Notes: generated by a model not told the origin, from the sequence alone. A stretch of DNA of 64,000 bases from Liopterus haemorrhoidalis (GCA_963971575.1 OZ020624.1:2857001-2921000); one strand, 5' to 3'. Shown: positions 33,010 to 44,185, numbered from the stretch's first letter. A program made the numbers and translations.

Positions 33010-34329
33010 CAAGGTGTCTCAAAAGAAATTTTATATTTAGTGGATCGATTAAAAAAAAAGTAAGCCGTATATAGAAAAAATGTTTATTAATTATTAAAAT
33101 ACACTTTTTGGGGATTTATTTCTTAAAAATAATATCGTCTAAATGTAGACCCTCGCGTTCTCGGCACTCATTTAATCGAACAGTAAAATTACTTATGACG
33201 TCTCGGCAGGTGGACTCAGGGATGGCTGCCATTTCGTGACGGATATTTTCTTTCAAATGCGCCAGTGAAGTCGGTTTATTGGCGTAAACTTTAGATTTAA
33301 GATAACCCCATAGGAAAAAGTTCATAGGCGTTAAATCTGGACTGCGTGGAGTCCAATTTATGTCACCTCTCCGGGAGATCAATTTGCTTGAGAAAATTTC
33401 ACGAACACGTGGCAGAGACATATTGGACGTGTGTGAAGTTGCTCCGTCCTGTTGGAACCATGTTCTTTGGTTATAGCCAGGAAAGTACCAAGGTTCCAAG
33501 GTTGCAGTTCAGGTACCAAGAAGTTGTCTAACATCTCCACATAACGCTCTGAATTCACTGTAACTGCACGCCACCTTTCGTCTTCAAAAAAGTAAGGGCC
33601 GATAATTCCTCGCGCCGACATCGCAGCCCATACGGTCACTTTAGGCGAATGTAGGGGTTTCTGATGTTTGCGTTTCGGATTCGTTGCACTCCAGTAGCGG
33701 CAGTTCTGCTTATTTACATGGCCATTAAGATGAAAATGAGCTTCATCGGAAAACAAAATTTTTTCGTTGAAAATCGCTCAATCACCTGATTTACGAAATT
33801 AAGCCTCTGACTGGCATCTTGGGGCTTTAATTCTTGCACCAATTGAATTTTGTAGGGGTGCAGCTTTAGGTCTTTGTGCATAATGCGATGTAATGATGAT
33901 ATATGCACATTTAAAGTACTTGCGCGCTTCCGAATTGAAAGGTTCGGGTCGTCACGAACAGACTGATTAACATTCTCCACGTTTTCTACCGTTCTTGATG
34001 ACCTAGGTCGCCCGTATTTTGATTTATCCAGCGTTGTACCAGTCTCTTCAAACTTTTTAACCCAATGTCGAATGAGAGGAATGCTTGGCGCATCATTTAA
34101 GTGGCGAAAACCTCGAATACTGCAGAAGTTTCTATGCGCTACAGTTGCCGAATCACCGTTTTTGTAAAACTCTCGCACGCATAACGCGCGGTCTGCTCCC
34201 CAGAAATGCTCCATAGCGATTGAATTCCCAAGAGCCAGCCTACCGATTGACATAACCCCCGCGCCCCTCGGATACGTTGCGTTCACGCTGTAAGCTAAAT
34301 AAATATAAAATTTCTTTTGAGACACCTTG
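33010..34329 (-). mobile_element. DD41D-type mariner, full length, nested in hAT
   Basis: TA on both sides and ends reading CAAGGTGTCTCAAAAGAAAT. The 1320-bp length suits a complete element. It lies 18 bp from the nested hAT and is inside the larger hAT. A shortened copy of the same family is at 37765-38680. Confidence 0.93.
33116..34253 (-). pseudogene. DD41D-type mariner transposase with two frameshifts
   Basis: Start near MSIGRLALGNS (about 34253) or a slightly upstream Met. Three overlapping frames give a full-length product. The DNA-binding region has REFYKNGDSATVAHRNF, HWVKKFEETGT and RPRSSRTVENV. The first Asp is in FSDEAHFHLNG, the second in WFQQDGATSHT, and the third position is in RSPDLTPMNFFLWGY. 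About 41 residues separate the second and third catalytic positions, as in rosa-type elements. The third catalytic residue is Asn here, whereas the copy at 37871 has Asp. Frameshifts occur near 33770 and 33450. The product is inactive as it stands. Confidence 0.9.
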
Positions 34330-34494
34330 TATATTAAATAATAAAAGTCCGGTAAATTTATAAATTTTCTTCACCTCCGGTGAAGAAAACTTCTAACAAC
34401 CGAAATTATATTTTATATAAGGTAAACTAACCAGGATTTCAACTATCATGGGGGGGGCAAATGCCCCCTATGCCCCCCCTGGCTACGTCCCTGT

Positions 34495-35560
34495 ATAGAT
34501 CTGCGTAACAAAAAGTAAGTGATAAATTCCGCTATTTACAGATATTTGACTCAGGTCATTTGCACTATCACAGGCTCAAGTAATATTAAAAATTCTTTTG
34601 AAATTTTGAGCGACTTCTCCTATTTTAGACAAAACTGGATCCATCTTTGTTACAAAGTAAAGCAATCTAGTCTTGTGCAAAAGAAATAAAAAATACTTTG
34701 TTTCTAGCATAATAACATAATACATTTGAAGAATTTAAAAATAATAAAAGTGCCCCACTTGGCTCTAGTAACACGCGAGTTTAAAAATTAAATTATCCTT
34801 TACAAAGGAGTGTCTTGTTTTATGAAAAAGGATCGTATACAGCTCGCAGCAGTTCGGTCATTGCAAAGAGAAATATAAAAAAGAATATTTTGTGTTACAT
34901 AAAAAGATGAACAATATGAAACACTACGACAAAGAAATTTCAAAATATCAAGAAGAGAATATTCTAACGAAGTTGATCTGTAGTGTGAATTCTCACACAT
35001 TTCAGGGTTCCACAGGTATCTAGTAAGTGAAAGGTGTTCATAAGTAATATGAATTGATGACTGTAAACGGTATTTACTCTAGTCATGTATATAGAACAAA
35101 AGTTTGAGCTTTTAATGGAATTTGTCCAGTTCAGAAATTTTTAACACTTCCTATTTTATTGGGAAATTTAGTTTTTCTTTCCCAAACTTTAGGTCATTTC
35201 TCCACTTTCTAGCTACTCCAGGGACTGACCGCAACGAATTTATTGTTTTAAAGAATATTGAAATAAAAGTTTAAATTGGAAAAATATTGAATTTAAAGTT
35301 GAATTTGAATACAAAGTTATATAATGGAAAATAAAAGTTTTTTCCTTAGATAAATGTGGCCGAACGTCCCAGAAAATTGTACATATACAGTATAGCTACG
35401 ATAATCCGGACATACGTAAACTCGGCCACTCTAATAATTCGGACCCTGCTACAATAAACCATATTAACGCGACGTCATATACATTTTTAGCAGATTTAAA
35501 ATATATGTGTCATTACTTTTGTTACCTTAATTTTATGAACATTTTTAATTTTGGAGCAAA
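34495..35560. other. Non-coding stretch with a family B terminus
   Basis: Only an inverted fragment of the family B end is recognisable, at 34983-35020 (GTGTGAATTCTCACAC hairpin then CAGGGTTCCACAGGTA). No gene was seen. Confidence 0.5.
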
Positions 35561-35565
35561 AAATA

Positions 35566-36827
35566 CCAGGTCTACAAGTATGAAATGCGGATTTTTTTCA
35601 AACTTGCCGCGCAAACGGTGTGTATAGTTCAAAGATTCAACACATATGGCGTTTTGTTAAGTTATCATTAAGTGTCAAATGCGTATAGGTTATAATTTGA
35701 AAAGTGATCATATAGTTTTGTTTTACTGTGTTAAAAATGTCAAATTTTGTGCCAAATAAAGAGCATTCGCGGACAGTACTACTGTTTTGTTTTCATTTGA
35801 AAAAAACTGCTGCTGAATCATACCGACTGCTTCGAGAACCTTATGGTGAATATGCTTCATCGCAAGATACGTGTGAACGATGGTTTCGGCGTTTCAAAAG
35901 TGGTGACTTTGATCTTACAGAAAAAGAACATGGAAAACCTCCAAAAAAATATGAAGATACAAAATTGGAAACATTGCTACAAAAAGACGATAGTCAATTA
36001 CAAAAACAACTAGCAGAGCAGTTAGGCGTTACTCTACAAGCTGTTTCTAATCGCCTACCAGAAATGGGTAAGATTCAGAAAGTCAGCAGATGGGTTCCAC
36101 ATGCATTGAATGAGAGGCAGATGGAAAAACGCGAAATTTTGCTTGCACGATACAAAAGAAAGTCTTTTTTGCATCGTATCATTACTGGCGATGAAAAATG
36201 GATTTATTTTGAAAATCCCAAACGCAAAAAATCATGGGTGAACCCAGGCTCACCATCCACATCAACTGCAAGACCGAATTGCTTTGGCAAAAATACTATG
36301 CTCTGTACTTGGTGGGACCAAAAGGGTGTGGTCTATTATGAATTGTTAAAACCTGGTGAAACAGTTAATACCCAACGCTACCAACAAGAACTGATCGAAT
36401 TGAACCATTCGCTGCTCATATAACGACCAGAATACGAAAGAAGATAGCACAAGGTAATCTTTCTTCACGATAACGGTCCATCACATAAGGCAAAAGCAGT
36501 TTGCAACACATTATAGGCACTCAAGTGGGAAGTGCTACCCCATGCCGCTTACTCACCAGACTTGGCTCCTTCAGATTACCACTTGTTCGCATTGATGGGT
36601 CACGCACTTGCCGAGCAGCACTTTTGTTCATATGAAAATGTGAAAGAATGGCTAGATGAATGGTTTGCGAGGAAAGGAGAAGAATTCTACTGGCGAGATA
36701 TTCACAAATTGTCTGAAAGATGGAAAAAATGTATAACTTCTAATGGAGCATACTTTGAATAAATAAACATAGTTTAATGTGTTTTATTCAAAAAAAAAAA
36801 ATCCGCATTTCATACTTGTAGACCTGG
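35566..36827 (+). mobile_element. Mos1-like mariner, near full length
   Basis: TA flanks, inverted ends CCAGGTCTACAAGTATGAA, 1262 bp. Same family as the copy at 17073-18260. Confidence 0.95.
35737..36762 (+). pseudogene. Mos1-like mariner transposase with three nonsense codons
   Basis: A single reading frame runs from [13 protein letters not shown] to the C-terminal [17 protein letters not shown] with no frameshift. HTH motifs ([30 protein letters not shown]), [10 protein letters not shown], the first catalytic Asp in TGDEKW, the second in FLHDNGPSH and the third in [11 protein letters not shown] are all encoded. Three in-frame stops, at 36421, about 36445 and about 36514, interrupt the segment around the second Asp. 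Compared with the other copy it lacks four to five codons after MEKR. The gene is dead only through point changes, suggesting relatively recent loss. Confidence 0.93.
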
Positions 36828-37059
36828 TATATAAGATTAATAAATAAATAAAGCACTCGGTAAGTTTCACAAATATAAGTTTAATGTTACTCTCAGGGCC
36901 GAGAGTTCCAGTTGATAATAAACTCCGTAATAGTTATTAGACACATAATATATTTATGAAGCTAATAAATTTATTGATGATTTCCAAGTTACAAAATCCT
37001 TCTAATAGTTTATTAGCAACATAATTTTTATGAAGATAGTAACACGGTGCAAGAGGGAT

Positions 37060-37740
37060 AGAGCTATACGTAAATTTGTATAGCTAAGGTGAAATAAAAT
37101 TTTGACATTGAATATTTTGACATTAAATATTTTGACATTAAATAGTTTGACTTTACATTCAATGACGTTACGTATATTTTTTGTGTTACTGATAAAATGA
37201 CAATTAAACGGCGTTCAACAAATTTTATCACAGAAAAAGAGGATAATATAGATAGAAGAGAAGTTAATAAACATAGCATTTTATAATACAAAAGTGACTG
37301 AAAATAAGAAGACAGCCATATTTTGCTTTATTTTACATTCCTTAAACAATATGAATTAAACTGATCAGCAATTTTCAGCCACACATCTTTATTATTCTAT
37401 CAATAATTGTGTCTCTCTTCTTATTTTCTATCATTTTTATATAAATAGTAATACTTATAGTATTGTTTGTAATGTGTTGTAATCGTAATTGAAATAAATA
37501 CATATATAAAAATAAAAGACAATGTTTATTTAAAACTATATATTTATATATTGTTCTCTATATATCACATTTACAATAAATGCCCAAAATATACTAAAAA
37601 CGGTTGTCCATAATTTATAAATTCATCCAAATACATCGTAGATTTCGTCGAAATACAACTAAAATGTATATAAAACACTAAAATCACCATTATAGAAATA
37701 TTTAAAAACTACACATTCGTATATTATTTTAAAATTATAC
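37060..37740. other. Non-coding AT-rich interior of the inverted-repeat element
   Basis: It includes short repeats of TTTGACATTAAATA at 37100-37150. No coding region was recognised. Confidence 0.5.
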
Positions 37741-37764
37741 TGTTTTTCAGTTAAAATTGAAATA

Positions 37765-38680
37765 CAAGGTGTCTCAAAAGAAATTTTATATTTAGCGGAT
37801 CGATTAAAAAAAAAGTAAGGCGTATATAGAAAAAAATTTTATTAATTATTAAAATACACTTTTTGGGGATTTATTTCTTAAAAATAATATCGTCTAAATG
37901 TAGACCCTCGCGTTCTCGGCACTCATTTAATCGAACAGTAAAATTACTTATGACGTCTCGGCAGGTGGACTCAGGGATGGCTGCCATTTCGTGACGGATA
38001 TTTTCTTTCAAATGCGCCAGTGAAGTCGGTTTATTGGCGTAAACTTTAGATTTAAGATAACCCCATAGGAAAAAGTCCATAGGGGTTAAATCTGGACTGC
38101 GTGGAGGCCAATTTATGTCACCTCTCCGGGAGATCAATTTGCCTGAGAAAATTGCCTCTGACTGGCATCTTGGGGCTTTAATTCTTGCACCAATTGAATT
38201 TTGTAGGGGTGCAGCTTTAGGTCTTTGTGCATAATGCGATGTAATGATGATCTATGCACATTTAAAGCACTTGGGCGCTTTCGAATTGAAAGGTTCGGGT
38301 CGTCACGAACAGACTGATTAACATTCTCCACGTTTTCTACCGTTCTTGATGACCTAGGTCGCCCGGATTTTGATTTATCCAGCGTTGTACCAGTCTCTTC
38401 AAACTTTTTAACCCAATGTCGAATGAGAGGAATGCTTGGCGCATCATTTAAGTGGCGAAAACCTCGAATACTGCAGAATTTTCTACGCGCTACAGTCGCC
38501 GAATCACCGTTTTTGTAAAACTCTCGCACGCATAACGCGCGGTCTGCTCCCGAGAAACGCTCCATAGCGACTAAATTCCCAAGAGCCAGGCTACCGATTG
38601 ACATAACCCCCGCGCCCCTCGGACACGTTGCGTTCACGCAGTAAGCTAAATAAATATAAAATTTCTTTTGAGACACCTTG
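37765..38680 (-). mobile_element. DD41D-type mariner, internal deletion derivative
   Basis: TA flanks and the same CAAGGTGTCTCAAAAG ends as the copy at 33010. At 916 bp it lacks about 400 bp relative to that copy, with the junction near 38148-38150. Confidence 0.94.
37871..38607 (-). pseudogene. DD41D-type transposase lacking the first two catalytic residues
   Basis: The N-terminal DNA-binding half (MSIGSLALGNLVAMERFSG to ELKPQDASQRQF) is intact. It then joins, with a frameshift at the deletion, to the C-terminal segment with RSPDLTPMDFFLWGYLK and the end LHLDDIIFKK. The first and second Asp boxes fall in the deletion; the third Asp is present here, unlike in the longer copy. Such a derivative could be mobilised by an active enzyme but makes none. 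Confidence 0.9.
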
Positions 38681-39301
38681 TATTAACACATTTTGCGAAC
38701 TTGTTTTTGGTTATATGTCACTTTATTAAGCACTTCATGTTGCCTATAAGTTATTAGACAAATAAGCCTATTTATTAGCAACCTAATCACTTCGGGGTGG
38801 AACTCTCGGAATAAAAATTGTGTTGTTAATAAACTTATTGGACAGTTGATTAGCAACTGGAACTCTCGGCCCTCAGATTGATGTTTACAACTCACCCCTA
38901 ATAAATCGGTAAAAAACTTTTTCCCTTATCTGCTATGGTTTATATTTGTATTCTCTACCATTAATATTTGTTCCCACTGAATGTATCTGTTAAAAAATAA
39001 GTTTAGTTTGTAATTTGAACTCCTGTAGATGGCGTCACTGCCGAAATACGTATAGAGTAACATTAAACTTATATTTGTGAAACTTACCGAGTGCTTTATT
39101 TATTTATTAATCTTATATTAAATATGTTTCACAGAGAATACACGGACTCCTCTGTCAATTACAAAAAATATATATTTTTAACTTAGGTCATCATTTTTTT
39201 TTTACCAACTTACACATCGCGTTTTTGAGAAAAATCGTATTCCCTCTACCTTGATGCATTGTGTATATGAATTCTAAATATGTTTCACGGGCCGAAATTT
39301 T

Positions 39302-39487
39302 GCAAATCATTTGAGAATGTGGGGAAGAAATTCTGAAAATCAATTAAGGACAGGGGGGAATGAAGAAATTCCGAAAATCTTTTGTGGAAGGGGAAGGGTG
39401 ATTCAAAAAAAGATGGGGCAGAAATTTCCTGCGAGCCGTTTAAAATTATTATTGGGTCAGATTAGGCCCGCGGGCCGTAGGCTGAAC
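39302..39487 (+). repeat. Repeat family E, left part of copy 2
   Basis: Matches 16818-16960 and continues into a GC-rich phrase GGCCCGCGGGCCGTAGGC just before the family D insertion. The rest of E resumes at about 40632-40690. Confidence 0.65.
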
Positions 39488-40623
39488 CAGGGGTATGAAA
39501 CTCATATACACGGTCTTGAAACGGTTTTAAGTTATATTCCATCCACCGACAGCGCTAAAAGCTTTTTTTTTGTTACCAACATTTTGAGAACACTTCATTA
39601 TCGGCAATTGTTTTTGACGTTGTAACGACAGGTGACAGTAAATTGTGATTGTGACAGCGATGAATTTTATAAGAATTTTTTTAATATTAGCACCACATTT
39701 TTTATTTTCAAATGGTGTAGTGTAATTAATAATATTTTAAATGGTAAATGCAAAAGAAATATAAATAGTGTAATATGTAAATATATAAAAATAATTTAAT
39801 ATGTACAAATACAATAAATATAAAAGTAAAAAGTAAATACTTGTTTATTTACTGTCTGTTCCAAACGGTTAAGCGGAACTAAATGGGAATTTAGTTCTTT
39901 TAGGTTGTCACGAGAAGGGACCTTGCTTGGGATATTTCATTTTTCACGTTGGGATGTCAAAATTTAAAATTCCAACAATGAAACCATGGAAACGAATGAC
40001 ATATGTCAAAATTAAATATTTTTTTAGATATTTCAATGACAAAAAAATAAATAAATGGGAAATTTGTATTAAGAATGACACAAAAAATCAAAATATAGAG
40101 AAAATGACATTTTAAAATGATATTAACCTTAACCAAAAAATGTTTATTGTAAGTATGATTTACAAAGCTTAAACAAAACGGCCGAAATGCACGATTTAAA
40201 CGATGAAAGTAACTAGATTGCAAAATCTAGTTCCGCTTAAGCGTTTGGAACAGACTGTATTTCATATGCTTGCTTGCAAATAAAACAATAAAACTTAATG
40301 CTTACTGAAGTATTAACTTTTAACAATTGTAATTAATTTTAATTTTAGGAAATTAATTAGGAGAATTGTAAATAAATTAATCATAATTTTCGGTTCAAGG
40401 CAATCTTTAATTTTCGACCAAAATTACATTTTATTTTTCAATTTTGGTAGAAAATTAATGATCGCGCGATTCATAACAATTTAAAATATAAAAATATATT
40501 TGTGTGCACTGCGGGTTGCATACTATCTAATCCTAGTTCATATTACAACCACGAATGTCGCAACTATCGCTGTCCAAAGCCGTAACGTGGGAGTCCGTTA
40601 TCTTCCTTGTTTTATAATTTGTG
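39488..40623. mobile_element. Repeat family D (hAT-like), copy 2
   Basis: Starts CAGGGGTATGAAACTC and ends TATAATTTGTG like copy 1. The flanks GGCTGAAC (39480-39487) and GGCTGGAC (40624-40631) form an 8-bp duplication with one difference. It is longer than copy 1 because of the MITE at 39852-40257. Confidence 0.78.
39852..40257. mobile_element. TA-flanked MITE (tail GTTCCAAACG family)
   Basis: The ends (C)TGTCTGTTCCAAACG and complement CAGTCTGTTCCAAACG are followed by AAGCGGAACTA, in inverted order, with TA on both sides. The empty site is seen in family D copy 1 near 5375. Related copies are at 49070-49746, 50151-50335 and 53076-53265. Confidence 0.88.
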
Positions 40624-40721
40624 GGCTGGACACCATTGCAATATATGGATCAAAAAGTACCCCCCAAATATTTTACCCACCAGCCGGTACTGTGATTGAA
40701 TAATAAAACAAATTTTCAAAT

Positions 40722-40760
40722 ACAAATTTATTGGTAACAAGTAACAATACTATTTATTGT
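40722..40760 (-). terminator. Poly(A) signals of the membrane-protein gene
   Basis: Two minus-strand AATAAA motifs (in CAATAAATAG and CCAATAAATTTG) lie about 30 and 60 bases past the stop codon. Repeat family E begins immediately beyond. Confidence 0.6.
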
Positions 40761-40788
40761 ACAAATTATAAAAATAATAAGTTTAGAC

Positions 40789-43029
40789 TTATGTTTTAAC
40801 CCATGGAAAGCAGTTGAGTTCAAATTTGTCATCGTTTTGTTGAGGTACAGAATTTTTGGGTGGCGGTTCAACAGGAATATTCCCTGGTTGTACAGGAGGC
40901 TCGGGTCCCATGAAAACATTGCTTGGTAAACATGGTGAAGCTGGAGGAAGGTGTTTTATAACTCGATTAATACTCGTTCTATCTGGCCCAGCGAAGAAAT
41001 ACTTGTTAACCAATTCTAGCACGGATGGATTACTGAAAAAATTAAATTATTTTGAGTTAGATGAACCATAACAGGAAACAAAACACAGATTAGGCTAATT
41101 AGTTGTTTCACATAAATATACATTGATTTTAACAGATATCGTGTTTCTTGTTGTTGCAAAACCGCTGCAAAATTACTATCGTTAAAGTTGCATAGCAATA
41201 AAAAAAATACATATACTATATTAAGGATAAGTTGAGTGATCCTATAGAGCTGAAATTTTGCTCATATTAATTCGTCTTACTAAGGCACAAAATATGGTTC
41301 AGTAACAAAAAAATAAAACTTCGAAAATAAGGGCCACCCTACTATACCGTTTTTTTGTTCGAATATAAACGATTTTAGTAATGAATTTACGGTTAAATAA
41401 AATTCTACATCACTATACATCTTTGTAAATAATATATCACACCCACTTCGTTTCTGTAAAATCGCGCGTAACTGCTAGAACTAAATACCACCTATTTACT
41501 CGCTCGAATACGCGCGAATATTCCAAAAGTGTAGTTCGGGCGAACACGCTTCCACTGTAACCACAACCTAATTATAATCTGGCATTAGCGACGCATTTCT
41601 AAGATCGTATCTCCGTCAATACCCAAGTCGATTTTGTTTACTATTTCATGACTGAAATTGTAAAACCTGCTTTCGAAAGTAAATGTTTGATTAAATTTTT
41701 GAGTTGCTTACTTATTGTAACACAAGAATGAAATAGCAGCTCCAACAAGGACAACAATTATAATTGTTGCTATTAAATTATCGCTACCAGCAGCTCTTCC
41801 CCCTCTTCTTCTGCTCCCGCTATTATTAAGGCACAGGGGTAAACTACTATTTCTTCTAGGTGGCAATTTCCATAGCGAAGGTTGAGGTCTGAAAAAGATA
41901 ATACGTTAAAAAATTACATAAGGATAATAATCATCATCATTGGCGCGACAACCCGAAATGAGCCAAGGCCTACTGTTTCCAGGTTTCGTGACCATGTTTT
42001 CAATCTATGTACATTCAGGAGTAATATGGTCAGTGTTACGTCATTTTTTTTAAGTACAGAGAAAGGCACCTACAGTTTAAAGCTGGTTGCGAACGGCTAA
42101 GCAGAACCTGTAATTTATATAAATATTTTTACCAAATTATTTGACATAGGCAGGAATTGAACTCACGTCCGTGCCCGTGCTCAGCGGTCAACAGGTACAG
42201 ACGATTAACGTTTGCAGCTACAGGCTTGCTTACATAAGGATAATAGTAATATTAATATTGAGTAACACTGCCGTGCTTTACTCAAGACGGGCACAACAGA
42301 AAGAAGTATATTAACAGATAGAAAAGAAAACTCCTCAAATTTAACTCATCCAAATTAGTTATTATCAAATCTTCTTGATATGAACTCGATTTCAGTGAAA
42401 ATGATTTCTCGAGAAATGAACAATGTCGAGAAATCAGAAACACTACTATCAACCAATTCCTTTTTATATTAAAACAAAAATCACTGACTAACCCAGTTAC
42501 TACGCCCATGTCCTAATTGTAAATTTACGGCAATAATGCATTTGCCCTCTATCGTAAATCGTACTCGATTCGCACTGCTATCTACTCACTTGTTATTTGA
42601 AACAGATTATAATAGTTTACTTTCATAGACCAACCTCTTCCGTTGTAACATATTATATACCTAAGAAGCGACCAAAGCCAAAGTGGTGTAAGTCACATTT
42701 TTCAAAAAACTGACTGCAAATGGTAGCACAAACTAGAAAAACAAATCTGTTAAGTGCAAAAATGGAGCAAACCATACCTCTTCTCTCGATATTAAATGAA
42801 GAAGAACTTCAAGTATATTTATATGTAATTTAATACAGCAAATCTAGTAAAATGGTTTGTTTCCGAAAGTAACAAAATGTTATGAAAGTAACAAAATGAA
42901 ATTAAAGTAAACTTACACCACTTTGGTACCCTCTCATATATAGGTTAGAACAGTGAAGGACTCCAAGTTTACTCACCCTAATCTTTTTGGTTGTGAAGAG
43001 TATTTAGGAATTTTGTGTTTCGATGGCAT
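40789..43029 (-). CDS. Three-exon host gene for a predicted 157-residue single-pass membrane protein
   Basis: Coding exons are 43029-42977, 41888-41712 and 41032-40789, joined across GT-AG introns. Donors read GTGAGT and GTAAGC; acceptors end TATCTTTTTCAG and TTTTTTCAG. Phases match exactly at both junctions. An in-frame TAA lies upstream, so the ATG (MPSKHKIPKYSSQPKRL) is the first. Residues 43-49 are basic (SRRRGGR), 55-75 form one hydrophobic segment (NLIATIIIVVLVGAAISFLC), and the last 80 residues start NPSVLELVNKYFFAGPDRTS, are Pro-rich (PEPPVQPGN, PVEPPPK) and end ELNCFPWVKT. There is no signal peptide, and the basic flank suggests the N-terminus faces the cytosol. AATAAA signals follow the stop on the minus strand (near 40757 and 40728). 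I do not recognise the family. This is the only convincing host gene here; splicing is inferred. Confidence 0.75.
41920..42240 (-). repeat. tRNA-derived SINE in intron 1
   Basis: On the minus strand a tRNA-like head (GCCTGTAGCTGCAAACG and GAGTTCAATTCCTGCC, near-consensus A and B boxes, 42140-42230) is followed by a body ending in CAATGATGATGATTAT at about 41930. The order of head, body and ATG-repeat tail is that of insect SINEs. Confidence 0.65.
42680..42930. mobile_element. Short MITE in intron 1
   Basis: Inverted ends CCAAAGTGGTGTAAGT at left and ACTTACACCACTTTGG near the right side, about 250 bp in all. The duplication at the target was not resolved. Confidence 0.7.
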
Positions 43030-43608
43030 TTGGTTTCTTTTAGATATTTAATTTTCTTTAAAATTGGTGACATTGAATTTTGAATGAATGACGTTTGAGA
43101 AATGACAGACGATTAGACAAATTACAGTTTAATTTTTTCATAATCACATCCATGGAAACCAAATTTATCCTTTCATCGTCTCGTAGATCTATTGGTTTAA
43201 ATATTTAAATTAAAAATTAAATAAGAATCTTAACTTCTTAAAATAAAATTTTAAAATGATAACATTTAAAAATATAAAAATATTAATTTTTCTTGGGTGG
43301 CATTGTCCATTTGCCCTTACATAAAAGCCACCCTTGATTCCTACTGAACCCAGTGGATGTAAAACAGTTTATAAAATGATCCCCTTAATGGACGTTTAGT
43401 GAGAGATTCCATTAGAAATGTTCAAGACAGTAAATGTTTTAACACATTATATGTAATTACTTTAATAAGAATATATTGTTTTCAACACTGTCTTTCGTGG
43501 CAGTTATGATTCATTTCTAAAATCCATTAGAGTGTTGAAATATTGAAGTGACTGCTCTATATGACGAGATATAATCCAGCGTATCCAGCAATATCACCAT
43601 TGTATATA
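43030..43608. other. 5' flank of the membrane-protein gene; nothing else recognised
   Basis: This is where the promoter and 5' UTR of the gene ending at 43029 would lie. No TATA box or initiator could be picked out with confidence. Confidence 0.4.
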
Positions 43609-43711
43609 CGACGGATGTTTCAAAAGTTCTGGGAATTTAGTTATAATTTTTATTATTTTGTTATATTTCGTCAATATTACAATGTAGTTTTTCAACATAA
43701 TTTCCATTTAA

Positions 43712-44185
43712 TGCTTGGTTTATATACGGAACAAGAATAAGGAATAGGAAATAAGAATAGTGCACAAGATGTTAAAACATGGCTGCGCCGTATATCGGTT
43801 TATGTAGGAATTAAATTTAACTTAAACATAAGAATAGTTGGTAACATTCAACATTTTTATTCTTATTTCAAGAATAAGACACAATAAGCCTGCGCACAGC
43901 AATCAAAATGTCTGCCGTAATAAAGTTTGGTCAACAGATGTTTTTCAGTTGTGATCAGAGGGTTGTAAACAAAAATAAGATGTTTTTAACGGTAATAAAC
44001 GAAATTTTTTAAAAGGTTTTATGAATCAGAACCTTTCAAGTGACAAATGTTAAACACAGGCCAACGCAAGTACGCAGGCGCAGCGACGAAATGTTATGTC
44101 CTATATAAACGGTTTAATATTTTTTATTCTTGTGTACTATTCTTATTTCCTATTCCTTATTCTTGTTCCGTATATAAACCAACCA
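43712..44185. mobile_element. Harbinger-type MITE
   Basis: The 474-bp element has inverted ends TGCTTGGTTTATATACGGAA and (complement) TGGTTGGTTTATATACGGAA, matching for more than 50 bp. TAA is duplicated on both sides. The site without insertion is visible at 3602-3615. Confidence 0.88.

Larger units (their letters stand above)
31818..34493. mobile_element. hAT-type element hosting two nested transposons
   Basis: The ends CAGGGACGTAGCTAG and (complement) CAGGGACGTAGCCAGG are inverted repeats, each followed inward by a G run and GGGGCAAA. A perfect 8-bp duplication TATAGATC flanks it (31810-31817 and 34494-34501), diagnostic of hAT. Without the two insertions its own sequence is only about 300 bp, so the host was a MITE. 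Confidence 0.92.
36830..39117. repeat. 64-bp perfect inverted repeat pair enclosing a composite insert
   Basis: 36830-36893 and 39054-39117 are exact reverse complements by eye (TATAAGATTAATAAATAAAT and onward). Just inside the left arm is AGGGCCGAGAGTTCCAGTTG, with its inverted partner at 38854-38875, marking another inverted-repeat element within. A DD41D mariner lies in the middle. The identity of the outer element is unknown. Confidence 0.85.

Noticed and set aside
39927..40223. Open frames on both strands inside the MITE
   Set aside because: They are low-complexity Lys/Asn-rich translations of AT-rich MITE sequence, open on both strands.
40856..41071. Plus-strand Gly-rich open frame
   Set aside because: It is the antisense shadow of exon 3 of the membrane-protein gene, which has splice sites and poly(A) signals on the other strand.
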